NCBI GenBank assembly: GCA_938005545.1
Contig: CALKXV010000032.1
Coordinates: forward strand, 124,001-188,000
Source: an uncultured Paracoccaceae bacterium
Lineage (GTDB): Bacteria; Pseudomonadota; Alphaproteobacteria; Rhodobacterales; Rhodobacteraceae
Direction: 5' to 3'
Length of the DNA: 64,000 bases
The notes below the pieces were generated by a model, which was given only the letters and a program-made list of their open reading frames with translations, was not told the origin of the DNA and made no database searches. Made by a program: the position numbers and the translations under genes. Below are positions 47,485 through 56,402 of this stretch, piece by piece (the first letter of the stretch is position 1; each line of letters opens with the position of its first letter).

Positions 47485-48624
47485 ATGCCTGCACTCAGAT
47501 CCGATATTGATCCCGACGGATTGCTGGAATTCTCGGTCGTTTTCACCGACCGGTCGCTGAACCATATGTCGGCGGCGTTTCAGGGGGTGATGAAGGATAT
47601 CTCGGGGCTGTTGCGCGAGGTTTACAACGCCGATGGGGTGGCCTTGGTGCCGGGTGGCGGGACCTATGCGATGGAGGCCGTTGCGCGCCAGTTGGCCGAA
47701 GATGAAACGGTAATGGTTATTCGGAACGGTTTCTTTTCATTCCGGTGGAGCCAGCTTTTCGAAGCCTCTGGCCTGCCGAGCGAAGAAATTGTCATGATGG
47801 CACGGCGCACGGGCAACGATGCTCAGGCGCCTTTTGCACCTGCTCCGATTGACGAGGTGGTTGCGCGTATTCGGGCCGACAAACCATCGGTTGTTTTTGC
47901 ACCGCACGTCGAAACATCTGCCGGTATGATCCTGCCGGATGATTATATTCGCGCGGTGTCTGATGCCGTTCACGAGGTTGGCGGGCTGTTTGTGCTCGAT
48001 TGCATCGCGTCGGGTTGTGTCTGGGTCGATATGAAGGCTTGCGGTGTCGACGTTCTGATTTCCGCCCCGCAAAAAGGGTGGTCTGCGGCCCCTTCGACGG
48101 GTTTGGTGATGATGTCGGATGCGGCTTTGGAGCGCGTGAAATCCAGAAAATCCAACAGCTTCGCCGTCGATCTTGGCAAATGGCTGACCATCATGGAAGC
48201 CTATGAGGCCGGTGGCCATGCCTATCACGCCACCATGCCGACGGATGCTTTGCGGGATTTCCGCGATGTGATGGTTGAAACCAAAGCGCTTGGCTTTGCC
48301 AAACTGGCCGACGCGCAATGGGAACAGGGTCAAAAGATACGCGCGGTTCTGGCGGATCGCGGCATTCGGTCTGTCGCCGCTGAGGGGTTTGCGGCACCGG
48401 GCGTTGTGGTTTGTTACACCGATGACGGTGAGGTGCAGTCGGGCCGGGCCTTTGCCGCAGAAGGGGCGCAGATCGCAGCCGGGGTGCCGTTGATGGTGGG
48501 CGAGGGTGATGATTACAAAAGCTTCCGCCTTGGGCTGTTCGGGCTGGATAAGCTTTTGGATGTGGACGCCAGTGTTGCGCGCTTTGAAAAAGTGTTGGAC
48601 GCGGCGATGCCGTCAGCCACCTAA
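47485..48624 (+). CDS. Class V aminotransferase (alanine-glyoxylate type)
   Basis: 379 residues from ATG 47485, with GAGGAG ahead. A PLP enzyme of the alanine-glyoxylate / serine-pyruvate group: VPGGGTYAMEAVARQL binds phosphate, LDCIASGC holds the PLP-facing Asp (D172), and SAPQKGWSAAP has the Schiff-base Lys (K197). The amino donor and acceptor are not certain. Its last twelve bases overlap the convergent hydroxylase gene. Confidence 0.88.
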   Translation: MPALRSDIDPDGLLEFSVVFTDRSLNHMSAAFQGVMKDISGLLREVYNADGVALVPGGGTYAMEAVARQLAEDETVMVIRNGFFSFRWSQLFEASGLPSEEIVMMARRTGNDAQAPFAPAPIDEVVARIRADKPSVVFAPHVETSAGMILPDDYIRAVSDAVHEVGGLFVLDCIASGCVWVDMKACGVDVLISAPQKGWSAAPSTGLVMMSDAALERVKSRKSNSFAVDLGKWLTIMEAYEAGGHAYHATMPTDALRDFRDVMVETKALGFAKLADAQWEQGQKIRAVLADRGIRSVAAEGFAAPGVVVCYTDDGEVQSGRAFAAEGAQIAAGVPLMVGEGDDYKSFRLGLFGLDKLLDVDASVARFEKVLDAAMPSAT

Positions 48625-49800
48625 TCCTGCGCGCATAATGCCGTGGCGCAAAGGCGTGATGTCGTGCGTCAGGCGCAGTCCGAGGCGTCTGAGTGATTGC
48701 ACTGGGGGCACGTCGGAGCGGCAGATGCGGTTATAGAGATCGATGACGCGCGCACGTGCGGCGATGTCTTGGGTGCGCGCTTTTGCGAAGTGATCCAGAA
48801 ACTTGGGCGTGCCGATGTCGTCGGGCATGTTGCGGGCAACGTCCAAAAGCCAGTGAACATCCACAAGCGAAGTGTTCAGCCCCTGCGCCCCGATGGGTGG
48901 CAAGACATGGGCGGCTTCGGCGATGATTGCCACACGGCGCGCCGTGAGCGCACGCGCGGTTTGGGTGATGACGGGCCAAATCTGGCGTTCGCTGGTCAGG
49001 GTCAGATTGCCAAGAACGCCGGTGGAGCGTTGGGTGGCCGCGTCGGAAAACGCCGTTTCGTTCAGGTTTGCCAAGCGCAGGGCTTCGGGGCCGTCGTTCA
49101 TCCAGACCACGGCGGAGGCGGGTTTGCTTTCGAAGTCGGGCAGGGGCACCAGAACAAACGCGCCGCCGGAATGGTACAGCTCGGTTGACACCGCGTTGTG
49201 CGGTTGGTCATGGGTCACGTGGAAGGCGAGCGCCTTTTGGCCATAGCGTGTGACGTCGACGTCGATGCCTGCGGCTTGGCGCAAGGTTGAACCGCGCCCG
49301 TCTGCCGCAATGGCAAGTTTTGAGCGGAGTTGCGTGCCATCGGAAAGCGTTGTGATGGCTTCGGTATCGCGGGCCAAGAGCGATTTGAATCCGGTGCCAA
49401 AACGCAGATCGATCCGGTCGTTTGCGGCGGCGGCCTGTGCCAGTTCGCACCGCATCAGGGCGTTTGGCAGGTTCCATCCGAATGCAGGTGCGCCGAGGTC
49501 TGCGGCCTCAAACGCGCGTTCGGTTTTGGCCGTAGTTGGGTCGCCTGCGCAATCAATGACCCGCAGAACTTCAAGCGGTGTGGCGCGATCCGCCACGGTT
49601 TCCCAAACGCCGATGGTCTGAAGGAGATCGCGCGCGGGTTGCAGATAGGCGGTTGATCGAAGGTCTGTCATTATATCACCGGGCATGGGGGCCGGGTCGG
49701 CCAGGACGACACTGAAACCTTCCTTGGCAAAGCCAAGGGCGGCAATCAGCCCGGCGATGCCGCCGCCTGCGATGAAGATGTCGGCTGTGCGTCTGTCCAT
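48613..49800 (-). CDS. UbiH/UbiF-family FAD-dependent hydroxylase
   Basis: 395 residues; aromatic-ring hydroxylase type used in ubiquinone synthesis. Seen: FAD motif IAGGGIAGLIAALGFA at the N-terminus, the DG motif AADGRGSTLRQAAG (about residues 165-180) and the second flavin motif around AEAAHVLPPIGAQGLNTSLVD (about 295-315), the typical ubiquinone-hydroxylase signature. Rhodobacterales have more than one such enzyme, so which ring position it modifies cannot be told. It is upstream, on the same strand, of nothing obviously related. Confidence 0.88.
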   Translation of the reverse strand: MDRRTADIFIAGGGIAGLIAALGFAKEGFSVVLADPAPMPGDIMTDLRSTAYLQPARDLLQTIGVWETVADRATPLEVLRVIDCAGDPTTAKTERAFEAADLGAPAFGWNLPNALMRCELAQAAAANDRIDLRFGTGFKSLLARDTEAITTLSDGTQLRSKLAIAADGRGSTLRQAAGIDVDVTRYGQKALAFHVTHDQPHNAVSTELYHSGGAFVLVPLPDFESKPASAVVWMNDGPEALRLANLNETAFSDAATQRSTGVLGNLTLTSERQIWPVITQTARALTARRVAIIAEAAHVLPPIGAQGLNTSLVDVHWLLDVARNMPDDIGTPKFLDHFAKARTQDIAARARVIDLYNRICRSDVPPVQSLRRLGLRLTHDITPLRHGIMRAGLGG

Positions 49801-49849
49801 GGTGGTTAGACTAGCCTGACAATGCGTGCCGTAAAGCGGGTGGATTGTC

Positions 49850-50494
49850 TCATGTCAGTTGGGTCAGGAATTGGGTCAAATCGTCGGTGTGATATTCGAT
49901 GAACGGGGCCGGTGCGGGGGTCGGTGCGACGTGGACAGTGCGCATCCCAAGGGCCATCGGGGCTTCGAGGTTGCGTGTGTCGTCTTCGAACATGGCTGCG
50001 CGGCCGGGTTGAAACCCATCCAGCGCGATAATCGTATCGAAGGCCGCGCGTTCGGGTTTGGGGCGAAATTCGGCGTGTTCGACACCATAGATCGCCTCAA
50101 AACAATCGGTCAGTCCGCGCGCCTCTAACACGTTTCGTGCATAGGGTTCGCAGCCGTTGGTATAGACGATGGCGCGTCCGGGCAGCGCTTTGATGGCGGC
50201 GGCAAGCTTTGGGTCCGGTTGAAGTGCGTCAAAGGAAATGTCGTGCACATCCGTCAGATAGGGCCCCGGATCGACATTGTGTTCGCGCATCAATCCGGCC
50301 AATGTCGTGCCATAGCGCGCCCAATAGTCTTTGCGCAGATGGTTGGCGGTTTCCGCATCGACGCCCAGAACGTTGGACACCCAATTCGTCATGCGGACTT
50401 CGATCTGGTCAAAAAGCCGGACGTCTGGCGGATAAAGGGTGTTATCAAGGTCGAACACCCAGGTTTCAACGTGAGCAAAAGCGGTCTTTGGCAT
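49850..50494 (-). CDS. HAD-family hydrolase, pyrimidine 5'-nucleotidase type
   Basis: 214 residues from ATG 50494; the frame extends further but through the divergent promoter. HAD motifs: VFDLDNTLYP (motif I), VYTNG (motif II), RPKPERAAFD with the conserved Lys (motif III) and MFEDDTRNLEAP (motif IV). The DLDNTLYP start and FEDD end match the yeast SDT1-like / YjjG-like pyrimidine nucleotidases. Cytosolic. It is divergent from the GntR regulator. Confidence 0.88.
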   Translation of the reverse strand: MPKTAFAHVETWVFDLDNTLYPPDVRLFDQIEVRMTNWVSNVLGVDAETANHLRKDYWARYGTTLAGLMREHNVDPGPYLTDVHDISFDALQPDPKLAAAIKALPGRAIVYTNGCEPYARNVLEARGLTDCFEAIYGVEHAEFRPKPERAAFDTIIALDGFQPGRAAMFEDDTRNLEAPMALGMRTVHVAPTPAPAPFIEYHTDDLTQFLTQLT

Positions 50495-50597
50495 GTTCGG
50501 CGGTGTAGCCGAGGTGCCGGGGCTTGGCCAGCGGATGGGGCCTTTGCATCGCGCTTTTGTTCTCGTACCCTTCGGAACGGGAAGCAAAAGGTAGATC

Positions 50598-51263
50598 ATG
50601 GACAACCGGCACGGCCACAAGGACGCGTATCAACTTATCCTGAATGCGATTGACTGCGGCACCTATCGTCCGGGTGATCGTTTGGTGGAAAGCGAGTTGG
50701 CGGATCGGTTCGGTGTGTCGCGAACCCCGATCCGAGAAGCCTTGCAACGGCTTGAGACGCAATCCTTGTTGTCACGGGACGGACGCTCGCTGATGGTGGC
50801 GTCCTTGGATCACAACCAGATGGCCGAGCTTTACGTGGTGCGATCCGAGCTTGAAGCATTGGCGGCGCGGTTGGCTGCGTTGCACGCGACCGAAGAAGAA
50901 GTCCGCATTCTGCGATCCTTTGTCGAAGACGACCGCAATCTGGTCGGCGATCCTGTTGCTTTGGCACGCACCAACCGGCGCTTTCACAGACAAGTGCATC
51001 TTGCGTCGCACAACAGGTTTTTGGTGAAGCAATTGGATCTGGTTTATCGGTCGATGGCCTTGATGGCGACAACGTCTTTGTCCGCGAAAGGGCGCAGCAA
51101 TGTTGCTGTCGACGAACATGCGTCCATTGTGGATGCGATCGAAGCGCGCGATGGCGACGCCGCCCATGAGCGTCTGAAAGGGCATATCAGCCGTGCGTTT
51201 GAAGCGCGGCTGCGGCGCGACGCGGACGCCGCCGTCGAAACCGATGCGTCCTGGTCCGGATAG
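50598..51263 (+). CDS. GntR-family regulator (FadR/FCD type)
   Basis: 221 residues. Winged helix: GTYRPGDRLVESELADRFGVSRTPIREALQRLE. FCD ligand domain: metal-binding Asp/His positions in the DDRNLVGDPVALARTNRRFHRQVHLASHN and DEHASIVDAIEARDGDAAHERLKGH segments. Such regulators sense small organic acids. Its last 77 bases are shared with the convergent glycosyltransferase gene. The target is unknown. Confidence 0.9.
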   Translation: MDNRHGHKDAYQLILNAIDCGTYRPGDRLVESELADRFGVSRTPIREALQRLETQSLLSRDGRSLMVASLDHNQMAELYVVRSELEALAARLAALHATEEEVRILRSFVEDDRNLVGDPVALARTNRRFHRQVHLASHNRFLVKQLDLVYRSMALMATTSLSAKGRSNVAVDEHASIVDAIEARDGDAAHERLKGHISRAFEARLRRDADAAVETDASWSG

Positions 51264-52998
51264 GCTTGGCGCTTCCGTGCGCGGTTTTGTCCCAGAAAAA
51301 GGGCCGGGTCACCAGTTCGGCGATCCCTTTCCACGAGGCGACAGCCGCCAGCGGGAAGTAGAGATGCATCAAGGGCACCCATTTGATCAACCACGCATGT
51401 CGCGGTGTGGCCACGGCCATGGCGGCGATCAGCAAGGTGGTGATCTCGGATATGAAAAACAGGATGCCGATGCCAAGGACAACGCTGCCCGGGAAGGTTG
51501 CGCTGACTGGATGGGAAAATCCGAACAGGATCAGCCAGAACGACCACAGGAACGGGGCCAAAAGGAAATGGCTGAGCGTTCCCAGAAACACGATTTGTAC
51601 ACCGATAAAACGCATCGGCCCCAAATCCCCCAACAGGCGCAAGGGATCGCGCATATGGACGGCCCATGTGATCGCATAACCTTTGATCCAGCGGGATCGT
51701 TGGCGCAGCCATGGCCCGACGCGGTGTGTTGCTTCTTCTTCTGTGACCGATTGCACGAACTGGGTGCGATAACCGCGCCGTGCCAGTCTGAGGCCCAGAT
51801 CGGCATCCTCGGTTACGTTATGGGCATCCCAGCGGCCCAAGTCTTCTAATGCGCCGCGGCGGAAAAAGACTGTTGTGCCCCCGAGCGGGATCACCATGCC
51901 CAGGCGCACCAGACCGGGCAGGACCAGACGAAACCAGGCCGCATAGTCGATGGCAAAACAGCGCGACAACCAGCTTTCGGAAGCGTTGTAGAAATCGAGA
52001 ATACCTTGCAGGCAGGCGACGTCTGGATCTGCGCGGGCAAATCCGAGAGCGACTTTACGCAACTGGTCGCGTGCAGGTTTGTCTTCGGCGTCATAAATTC
52101 CCACAATCTCGCCCCGCGTAAAGTCCAAGGCATAGTTCATTGCGCGGGGTTTGGTTTGAATGGGGCCGTTGGGCACATGCACGATGCGCATCCATCTGGG
52201 TATCCGGGCGTGTTTCAGAGCGGATTCGGTGCGCAGATCGCCGTGTTCCAGAATAAGGCACACATCCAGCTTGTCGCGCGGGTAATCCAAAGCGCTCAGG
52301 CGTTTGACCAGATGGCCCGCGATGTTGAGTTCGTCAAACAAGGGCACCAACAGGGAAATGGTTGGAAGGTCATTGTTCGCGATGTGATCCGGTCGCCCGC
52401 TGGACCATTTACGCTTGTGGCGCGCATGGCGAAAGGCTTCGAGCGTGCCGATCGAGCGCAGTATTGTGACGGATATCAGTGTCACCACGGCCCAGATGGT
52501 GATGAGGCTTAGTGCGAGTGTCGGGGCCAGAAGGACCAGAGCTGCAAGCGTCAGGAAGAATAGCGAAACCACAATTGCGGTGCGCCTGCCGGACCACGTT
52601 CGACAACTTTCCGCCCTTGGTGTTCGGGTTTCGGCGCGCCGTGCCAATTGGCCGGAGCGAAGGCGCAGAATCTCGGCTTCGATGGTGTCTGCGGGTTTGG
52701 TGCGACAGATGACGGGGCCCAAAAGCGATTTCAGATGGGGTTCGAGCCGGCGAAAATCCTGAACGCTTTTGCACGCAACAGGCGTGACGGCCCCGGCAGG
52801 TTCCATGGGCAGGGCACAATTGCGCAGGGCGGTTTCCAAACCCATGTGATCCAGTGACCGCGTATCGGCGCGCCCGGCGTGCGAGGTTTCCCCGTTCGCA
52901 CGCGCCGAGCCGGTGTCAAAGTCTGCGCGGTTGGCGGACTTTAAGGGAACGGGCGGAGATCGATGGAATGTGAGCACGCGGGAGGGGCACCAATACAT
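51187..52998 (-). CDS. Membrane glycosyltransferase, family 2 (cellulose-synthase-like)
   Basis: 603 residues. The N-terminal about 130 are cytosolic (start uncertain; an internal ATG at 52845 is possible), followed by two membrane helices (about 135-175). The GT2 domain has LLVPLFDE, YDAEDKP (donor-binding), TEDADLGLRL (catalytic ED) and QRSRWIKG, the QxxRW motif of processive enzymes such as cellulose and hyaluronan synthases. Several membrane helices follow. The last 25 residues are an Arg-rich tail read antisense to the GntR gene. It probably makes an exopolysaccharide or lipid-linked sugar. No BcsB or PilZ partner is near. Confidence 0.85.
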   Translation of the reverse strand: MYWCPSRVLTFHRSPPVPLKSANRADFDTGSARANGETSHAGRADTRSLDHMGLETALRNCALPMEPAGAVTPVACKSVQDFRRLEPHLKSLLGPVICRTKPADTIEAEILRLRSGQLARRAETRTPRAESCRTWSGRRTAIVVSLFFLTLAALVLLAPTLALSLITIWAVVTLISVTILRSIGTLEAFRHARHKRKWSSGRPDHIANNDLPTISLLVPLFDELNIAGHLVKRLSALDYPRDKLDVCLILEHGDLRTESALKHARIPRWMRIVHVPNGPIQTKPRAMNYALDFTRGEIVGIYDAEDKPARDQLRKVALGFARADPDVACLQGILDFYNASESWLSRCFAIDYAAWFRLVLPGLVRLGMVIPLGGTTVFFRRGALEDLGRWDAHNVTEDADLGLRLARRGYRTQFVQSVTEEEATHRVGPWLRQRSRWIKGYAITWAVHMRDPLRLLGDLGPMRFIGVQIVFLGTLSHFLLAPFLWSFWLILFGFSHPVSATFPGSVVLGIGILFFISEITTLLIAAMAVATPRHAWLIKWVPLMHLYFPLAAVASWKGIAELVTRPFFWDKTAHGSAKPIRTRTHRFRRRRPRRAAAALQTHG

Positions 52999-53045
52999 TG
53001 CAGCAGAACTGCCCTGTCTATGCCCCGCGCGTGGTTAATTGGCGA

Positions 53046-54212
53046 TTAATTCGCGACCTTGATGTTTTGGGCCATTGCGCTGGCAAAACGGTCGAACAGA
53101 TACATGCTGTCGGTCGGCCCGGGGCTTGCTTCGGGGTGGTACTGAACGGAAAAGATCGGACGATCTTCCATGCGTATCCCGCAATTCGAGCCGTCAAAGA
53201 GCGACACATGGGTTTCTTTCACGCCCTTTGGCAGGGTTTGACTATCGACTGTAAAGCCATGGTTCATCGAGGTTATTTCGACTTTGCTGGTCTCGATATC
53301 CTTGACGGGATGGTTCGCGCCGTGATGGCCGTGGTTCATCTTGACGGTTTTGGCACCAAGCGCCAGGGCCAGCATTTGATGGCCCAAACAAATGCCGAAA
53401 ATCGGCATCTGGCTGTTCGCCATGACACCTTGGATCATGGGAACCGCATACGCACCTGTCGCCGCGGGGTCGCCGGGGCCGTTGGACAGAAAAAGACCAT
53501 CTGGATTTTGAGCCAGAACGTCTTCGGTGGTAGCAGATGCAGGTAAGACTGTGACGTCACAGCCGACGCTGGCAAGACACCGCAGGATGTTGCGCTTGGC
53601 CCCGTAGTCAATTGCGACCACTTTGAATTTTGCGTCTGGCTGGGTGCCATATCCTTCGGGCCAGGCCCAGCGGGTTTGGTTCCAGCGATAAGATTGACGA
53701 CAGGTGACATCTTTCGCCAAATCCCGCCCTTCAAGGCCCGAAAACGCCCGTGCCTCTGCCACGAGCGCTTCGATATCAAAAACACCGTCCGGGTTATGTG
53801 CAAGCGCGACATGGGGCGCGCCTTGTTGCCGGATGGCGCGAGTCAGACGGCGGGTATCGACACCACCGATGCCGATCCGGCCCCGCTTGGCGAGCCACGT
53901 GACCAAAGCCTCCATCGCGCGCCAGTTCGAGGGCGCAGTCGGATCCCATTTGACGACCATGCCATTTGCCACGGGGTCAGCGGTTTCGTCGTCTTCTTCT
54001 GTGACGCCGGTGTTGCCAATATGTGGGAATGTGAAGGTAACCACCTGTCCTGCATAGGACGGATCGGTCATGATTTCCTGATAGCCTGTCATTGCGGTGT
54101 TAAAGCAAAGCTCGGCCACAGTCTGGCCCGTTGCACCGAACCCCTGACCATAAAACAGCGTGCCATCTGCGAGTGCGAGACAGGCGGTCGGGGTTTTTTG
54201 AGCATCCGGCAT
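53046..54212 (-). CDS. carA: Carbamoyl-phosphate synthase, small (glutaminase) subunit
   Basis: 388 residues; hydrolyses glutamine and channels ammonia to CarB for arginine and pyrimidine synthesis. The N-terminal domain has LCFNTAMTGYQEIMTDPSYAGQ. The class I glutaminase domain has FLSNGPGDP, the nucleophile C275 in GICLGHQ and the catalytic His-Glu in QYHPEASPGP. The ATG at 54212 gives the family N-terminus; an upstream in-frame start is rejected. carB is not in the window. Confidence 0.96.
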   Translation of the reverse strand: MPDAQKTPTACLALADGTLFYGQGFGATGQTVAELCFNTAMTGYQEIMTDPSYAGQVVTFTFPHIGNTGVTEEDDETADPVANGMVVKWDPTAPSNWRAMEALVTWLAKRGRIGIGGVDTRRLTRAIRQQGAPHVALAHNPDGVFDIEALVAEARAFSGLEGRDLAKDVTCRQSYRWNQTRWAWPEGYGTQPDAKFKVVAIDYGAKRNILRCLASVGCDVTVLPASATTEDVLAQNPDGLFLSNGPGDPAATGAYAVPMIQGVMANSQMPIFGICLGHQMLALALGAKTVKMNHGHHGANHPVKDIETSKVEITSMNHGFTVDSQTLPKGVKETHVSLFDGSNCGIRMEDRPIFSVQYHPEASPGPTDSMYLFDRFASAMAQNIKVAN

Positions 54213-54398
54213 GGGGGCGTCAGAACCTTGTATGATGGTAAACGGAGGTGGGTGTACGGGGCTTCCCAATTGGGGTCAAGGGGGAAGGCGATTTTATGAA
54301 ATCGTTTTAAAACAGTGGGTTATGTTAAATATGTGGTGTTGCAGGGGGATTTTTGCTCGGGTAGTGTGGGCTTTCTCCTATGGGACGTGAGGGATGTG

Positions 54399-54866
54399 AT
54401 GGAGTTGCGCGAACAAATCAGCGATGCGCTGAAACAAGCGATGCGGGACAAGGATCGCAGCCGGCTCTCGACGCTGCGGCTGATCAGTGCCGCGATCAAG
54501 GATCGAGACATTGCATTGCGTGCCGAAGGGGGCGATGGCGGCGATGTGGGTGTCGGCTCGGACGGGATCTTGATGATCCTTGGTAAGATGGTGAAACAAC
54601 GTCAGGAATCCGCGCGCGCCTATGAAGAAGGCGGGCGGTTGGAACTGGCGGAAAAGGAACGTTCGGAGATCACGGTCATCGAGGATTTTCTGCCCAGACA
54701 GCTGGATGACGCCGAAACATCTGCGGCTGTTGAGGCCGCTATTGCCAAAACAGGCGCCGAATCGATCCGTGACATGGGCAAGGTGATGGGCGCTTTGAAG
54801 GAGCGCTATACCGGTCAAATGGACTTTGGTACCGTTGGCCCCATGGTGAAGGCCAAACTCGGTTAG
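54399..54866 (+). CDS. GatB/YqeY domain protein
   Basis: 155 residues from ATG 54399, preceded by GAGGG (an in-frame start at 54315 adds a leader with no support). The YqeY family is similar to the tail domain of GatB, the amidotransferase that corrects Asn-/Gln-tRNA. Seen: LREQISDALKQAMRDKDRSRLSTLRLISAAIKDRDIA, the KQRQESARAYEEGGRLELAEKE core and a C-terminal MGKVMGALKERYTGQMDFGTVGPMVKAKL. Its precise role is unsettled; tRNA binding is likely. It is divergent from carA. Confidence 0.92.
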   Translation: MELREQISDALKQAMRDKDRSRLSTLRLISAAIKDRDIALRAEGGDGGDVGVGSDGILMILGKMVKQRQESARAYEEGGRLELAEKERSEITVIEDFLPRQLDDAETSAAVEAAIAKTGAESIRDMGKVMGALKERYTGQMDFGTVGPMVKAKLG

Positions 54867-54893
54867 GATTTGCGCCGACTTCGTCGTCGCGAG

Positions 54894-54922
54894 AGGGCCG
54901 CGCACCTTCGGTGCGCGGCCCT
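54894..54922 (+). terminator. Strong hairpin terminator of the YqeY gene
   Basis: A perfect 13-bp stem (54894-54906 with 54910-54922, GGGCCGCGCACC arm) closed by a short TTC loop, then CTTTGCT. It is 28 bases after the YqeY stop and may also serve the convergent DUF2244 gene. Confidence 0.85.
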
Positions 54923-55012
54923 TTGCTATGCTGGAACGTGGTTTGAACAGGGAACGCGCATTTGCGCGATGTTCGCCGCGACCAACAATGGTGCAGATCA
55001 CGACGGTGCAGA

Positions 55013-55489
55013 TCACGGCGCCCGCAAAATCGGACAAAGTTCGTGGTAGAGGTCTTTTCGTTCGTCCGGTGTCAGGAACGCGCCCAATTCGACTTCGCGA
55101 CCACCGCCCCGCAACGTGAGGTAATCGTCGACCGGCCCTTTGGGTGTGATGTGGACAGAGACCCAGTGCGGGTTGGCATCCCAGGTAAGTGGCGCGCCTT
55201 TGGGCGGCACGTGTTCAAGGTGCACGTGATCCGGCGACAGGATCAGTTCTTCGTGCATTGTGCGCGCGGTTCTGTTGGCCATGATCGCGCGCCAGACGCC
55301 CCAGATGGCGGCCAGAAAGAACATCATCAATATCCAAACAACGGGCGATCCCAGAACCGCCAGAAGCGGCAGGGTGAGCATGGCGGCGGTCACGCCGATG
55401 AACCACACGAACCCCTTTGGCGTCATGGATTGGTGCGGCCAGAGCTTCAGGCGCTTTTGTTTGGTGGTTTCTGTCCAACGGTACGGCAT
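55013..55489 (-). CDS. DUF2244 integral membrane protein
   Basis: 158 residues. Two adjacent hydrophobic helices (about 26-67, FVWFIGVTAAMLTLPLLAVLG and VVWILMMFFLAAIWGVW) and a soluble C-terminal beta domain with NPHWVSVHITPKGPVDDYLTLRG and a final EVELGAFLTPDERKDLYHEL motif. DUF2244 proteins are widespread in Alphaproteobacteria and uncharacterised. Found convergent with the YqeY gene. Confidence 0.88.
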   Translation of the reverse strand: MPYRWTETTKQKRLKLWPHQSMTPKGFVWFIGVTAAMLTLPLLAVLGSPVVWILMMFFLAAIWGVWRAIMANRTARTMHEELILSPDHVHLEHVPPKGAPLTWDANPHWVSVHITPKGPVDDYLTLRGGGREVELGAFLTPDERKDLYHELCPILRAP

Positions 55490-55507
55490 AGGGTGGAAAA
55501 TAGAGCG

Positions 55508-55836
55508 TCAGGGATCACCGATCAATGCGGCATCTGGGACATCGAGGTGACCGTGATAGCGCGTGAGTTGAGCGTCAATCAGAGGCAGCGCGATGCGGAT
55601 GTCGAAGTGATAGCGTCCGTTTTCGCCGGTTTCGCGTGTCGTGACCTTGGGGGCGAGCATGCGTGGCATGGGCAGGCATGACCCCGACACAGAAATTGGA
55701 TGCAGCTTAGATTCTACTGACGTGCCCTTCCAAAAATGGGGGGATTACCGAATGTGCCGTGGGTTTTGTGCAATGCCTGAACCTTGGGCGCGCAGTGGGC
55801 CAGTTCGGGGCCGAGGCATTGTGCGAAGGGTGTCAT
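55508..55836 (-). pseudogene. Remnant of a DUF4166 gene (deleted and frameshifted)
   Basis: An ATG at 55836 overlaps the DCC gene stop (ATGA) and opens a 40-codon frame (MTPFAQCLGPELAHCAPKV...GRARQ), resembling the start of DUF4166 proteins, ending in TAG at 55714-55716. Twenty-four bases on, another frame gives the C-terminal half-like segment LPMPRMLAPKVTTRE...GRYHFDIRIALPLIDAQLTRYHGHL (to 55508). DUF4166 proteins are about 180-200 residues, so roughly 90-100 codons between are missing. The match to the family rests on my recollection; the two frames and the missing middle are seen directly. Confidence 0.6.
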
Positions 55837-56294
55837 GGGATCAACCGGTGCTTCAGTGCGGGGTCGGGCAGGGCGCAGAGATCGTCGTGGCCGAACAACG
55901 CGTAACGATTGCGGGCCAGACGAGCGTAGAGCCAGTCCTGGAGCCTTTGGGGCAGGATGCGAAGGACGTTGAACACTTTGAGCCTCGGATGCAACTGGCC
56001 GCCGAGGCGCAGCATCGCGTCCAAAGACCCATAGGCGCGTCCATGCTGGATCATCAGCCAAGATGCGGGATCGCCGGGGTCGAAGCCATAGTGGGTCAGG
56101 AGTGCGGTTCCAAGCGGGCTGGTGCAGGTGGTGATGCGGATGTGATCCCCAGTATCCATGCGGGCGATGCGGCGGGCCGCACGCGAGCAAATGGCGCAAT
56201 GGCCGTCCATGACCAGCAGAATACGGGTTTCGTCGAAGGACGGCACCTTTGGATCGTTAAGATAGCTTTGGGGTGGGCGTTGAACCGGCTGCAT
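55833..56294 (-). CDS. DCC-family (DUF393) thiol-disulfide oxidoreductase
   Basis: 153 residues. The DCC motif is seen as DGHCAICSRAARRIARMD (C-x-x-C, about residues 33-36), with a C-terminal GRAYGSLDAMLRL and LPQRLQDWLYARLARNRYALFG typical of DUF393. Predicted thioredoxin-like disulfide oxidoreductase in the cytosol. In relatives a DUF4166 gene often follows; here only its remnant overlaps. It lies downstream of ctaD after a terminator. Confidence 0.88.
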   Translation of the reverse strand: MQPVQRPPQSYLNDPKVPSFDETRILLVMDGHCAICSRAARRIARMDTGDHIRITTCTSPLGTALLTHYGFDPGDPASWLMIQHGRAYGSLDAMLRLGGQLHPRLKVFNVLRILPQRLQDWLYARLARNRYALFGHDDLCALPDPALKHRLIP

Positions 56295-56371
56295 TGGCGC
56301 ATCCCCTATCTTGAAAACCAGGCAAGAAATCGACGGGTTGAATGGGGCATTTGCGTTGTTGAGACGGCGAA

Positions 56372-56400
56372 AAAAAGCCCCGCTTGAAGCAGGGCTTTTT
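56372..56400 (-). terminator. Rho-independent terminator of ctaD
   Basis: AAAAAGCCC (56372-56380) and GGGCTTTTT (56392-56400) form a stem with U-runs on both strands. It starts three bases after the ctaD stop and probably separates it from the DCC gene. Confidence 0.88.
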
Positions 56401-56402
56401 CG

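Noticed and set aside
54289-54304. CGATTT/AAATCG inverted repeat between carA and the YqeY gene
   Set aside because: Only six pairs, no link to a known element; could be chance.
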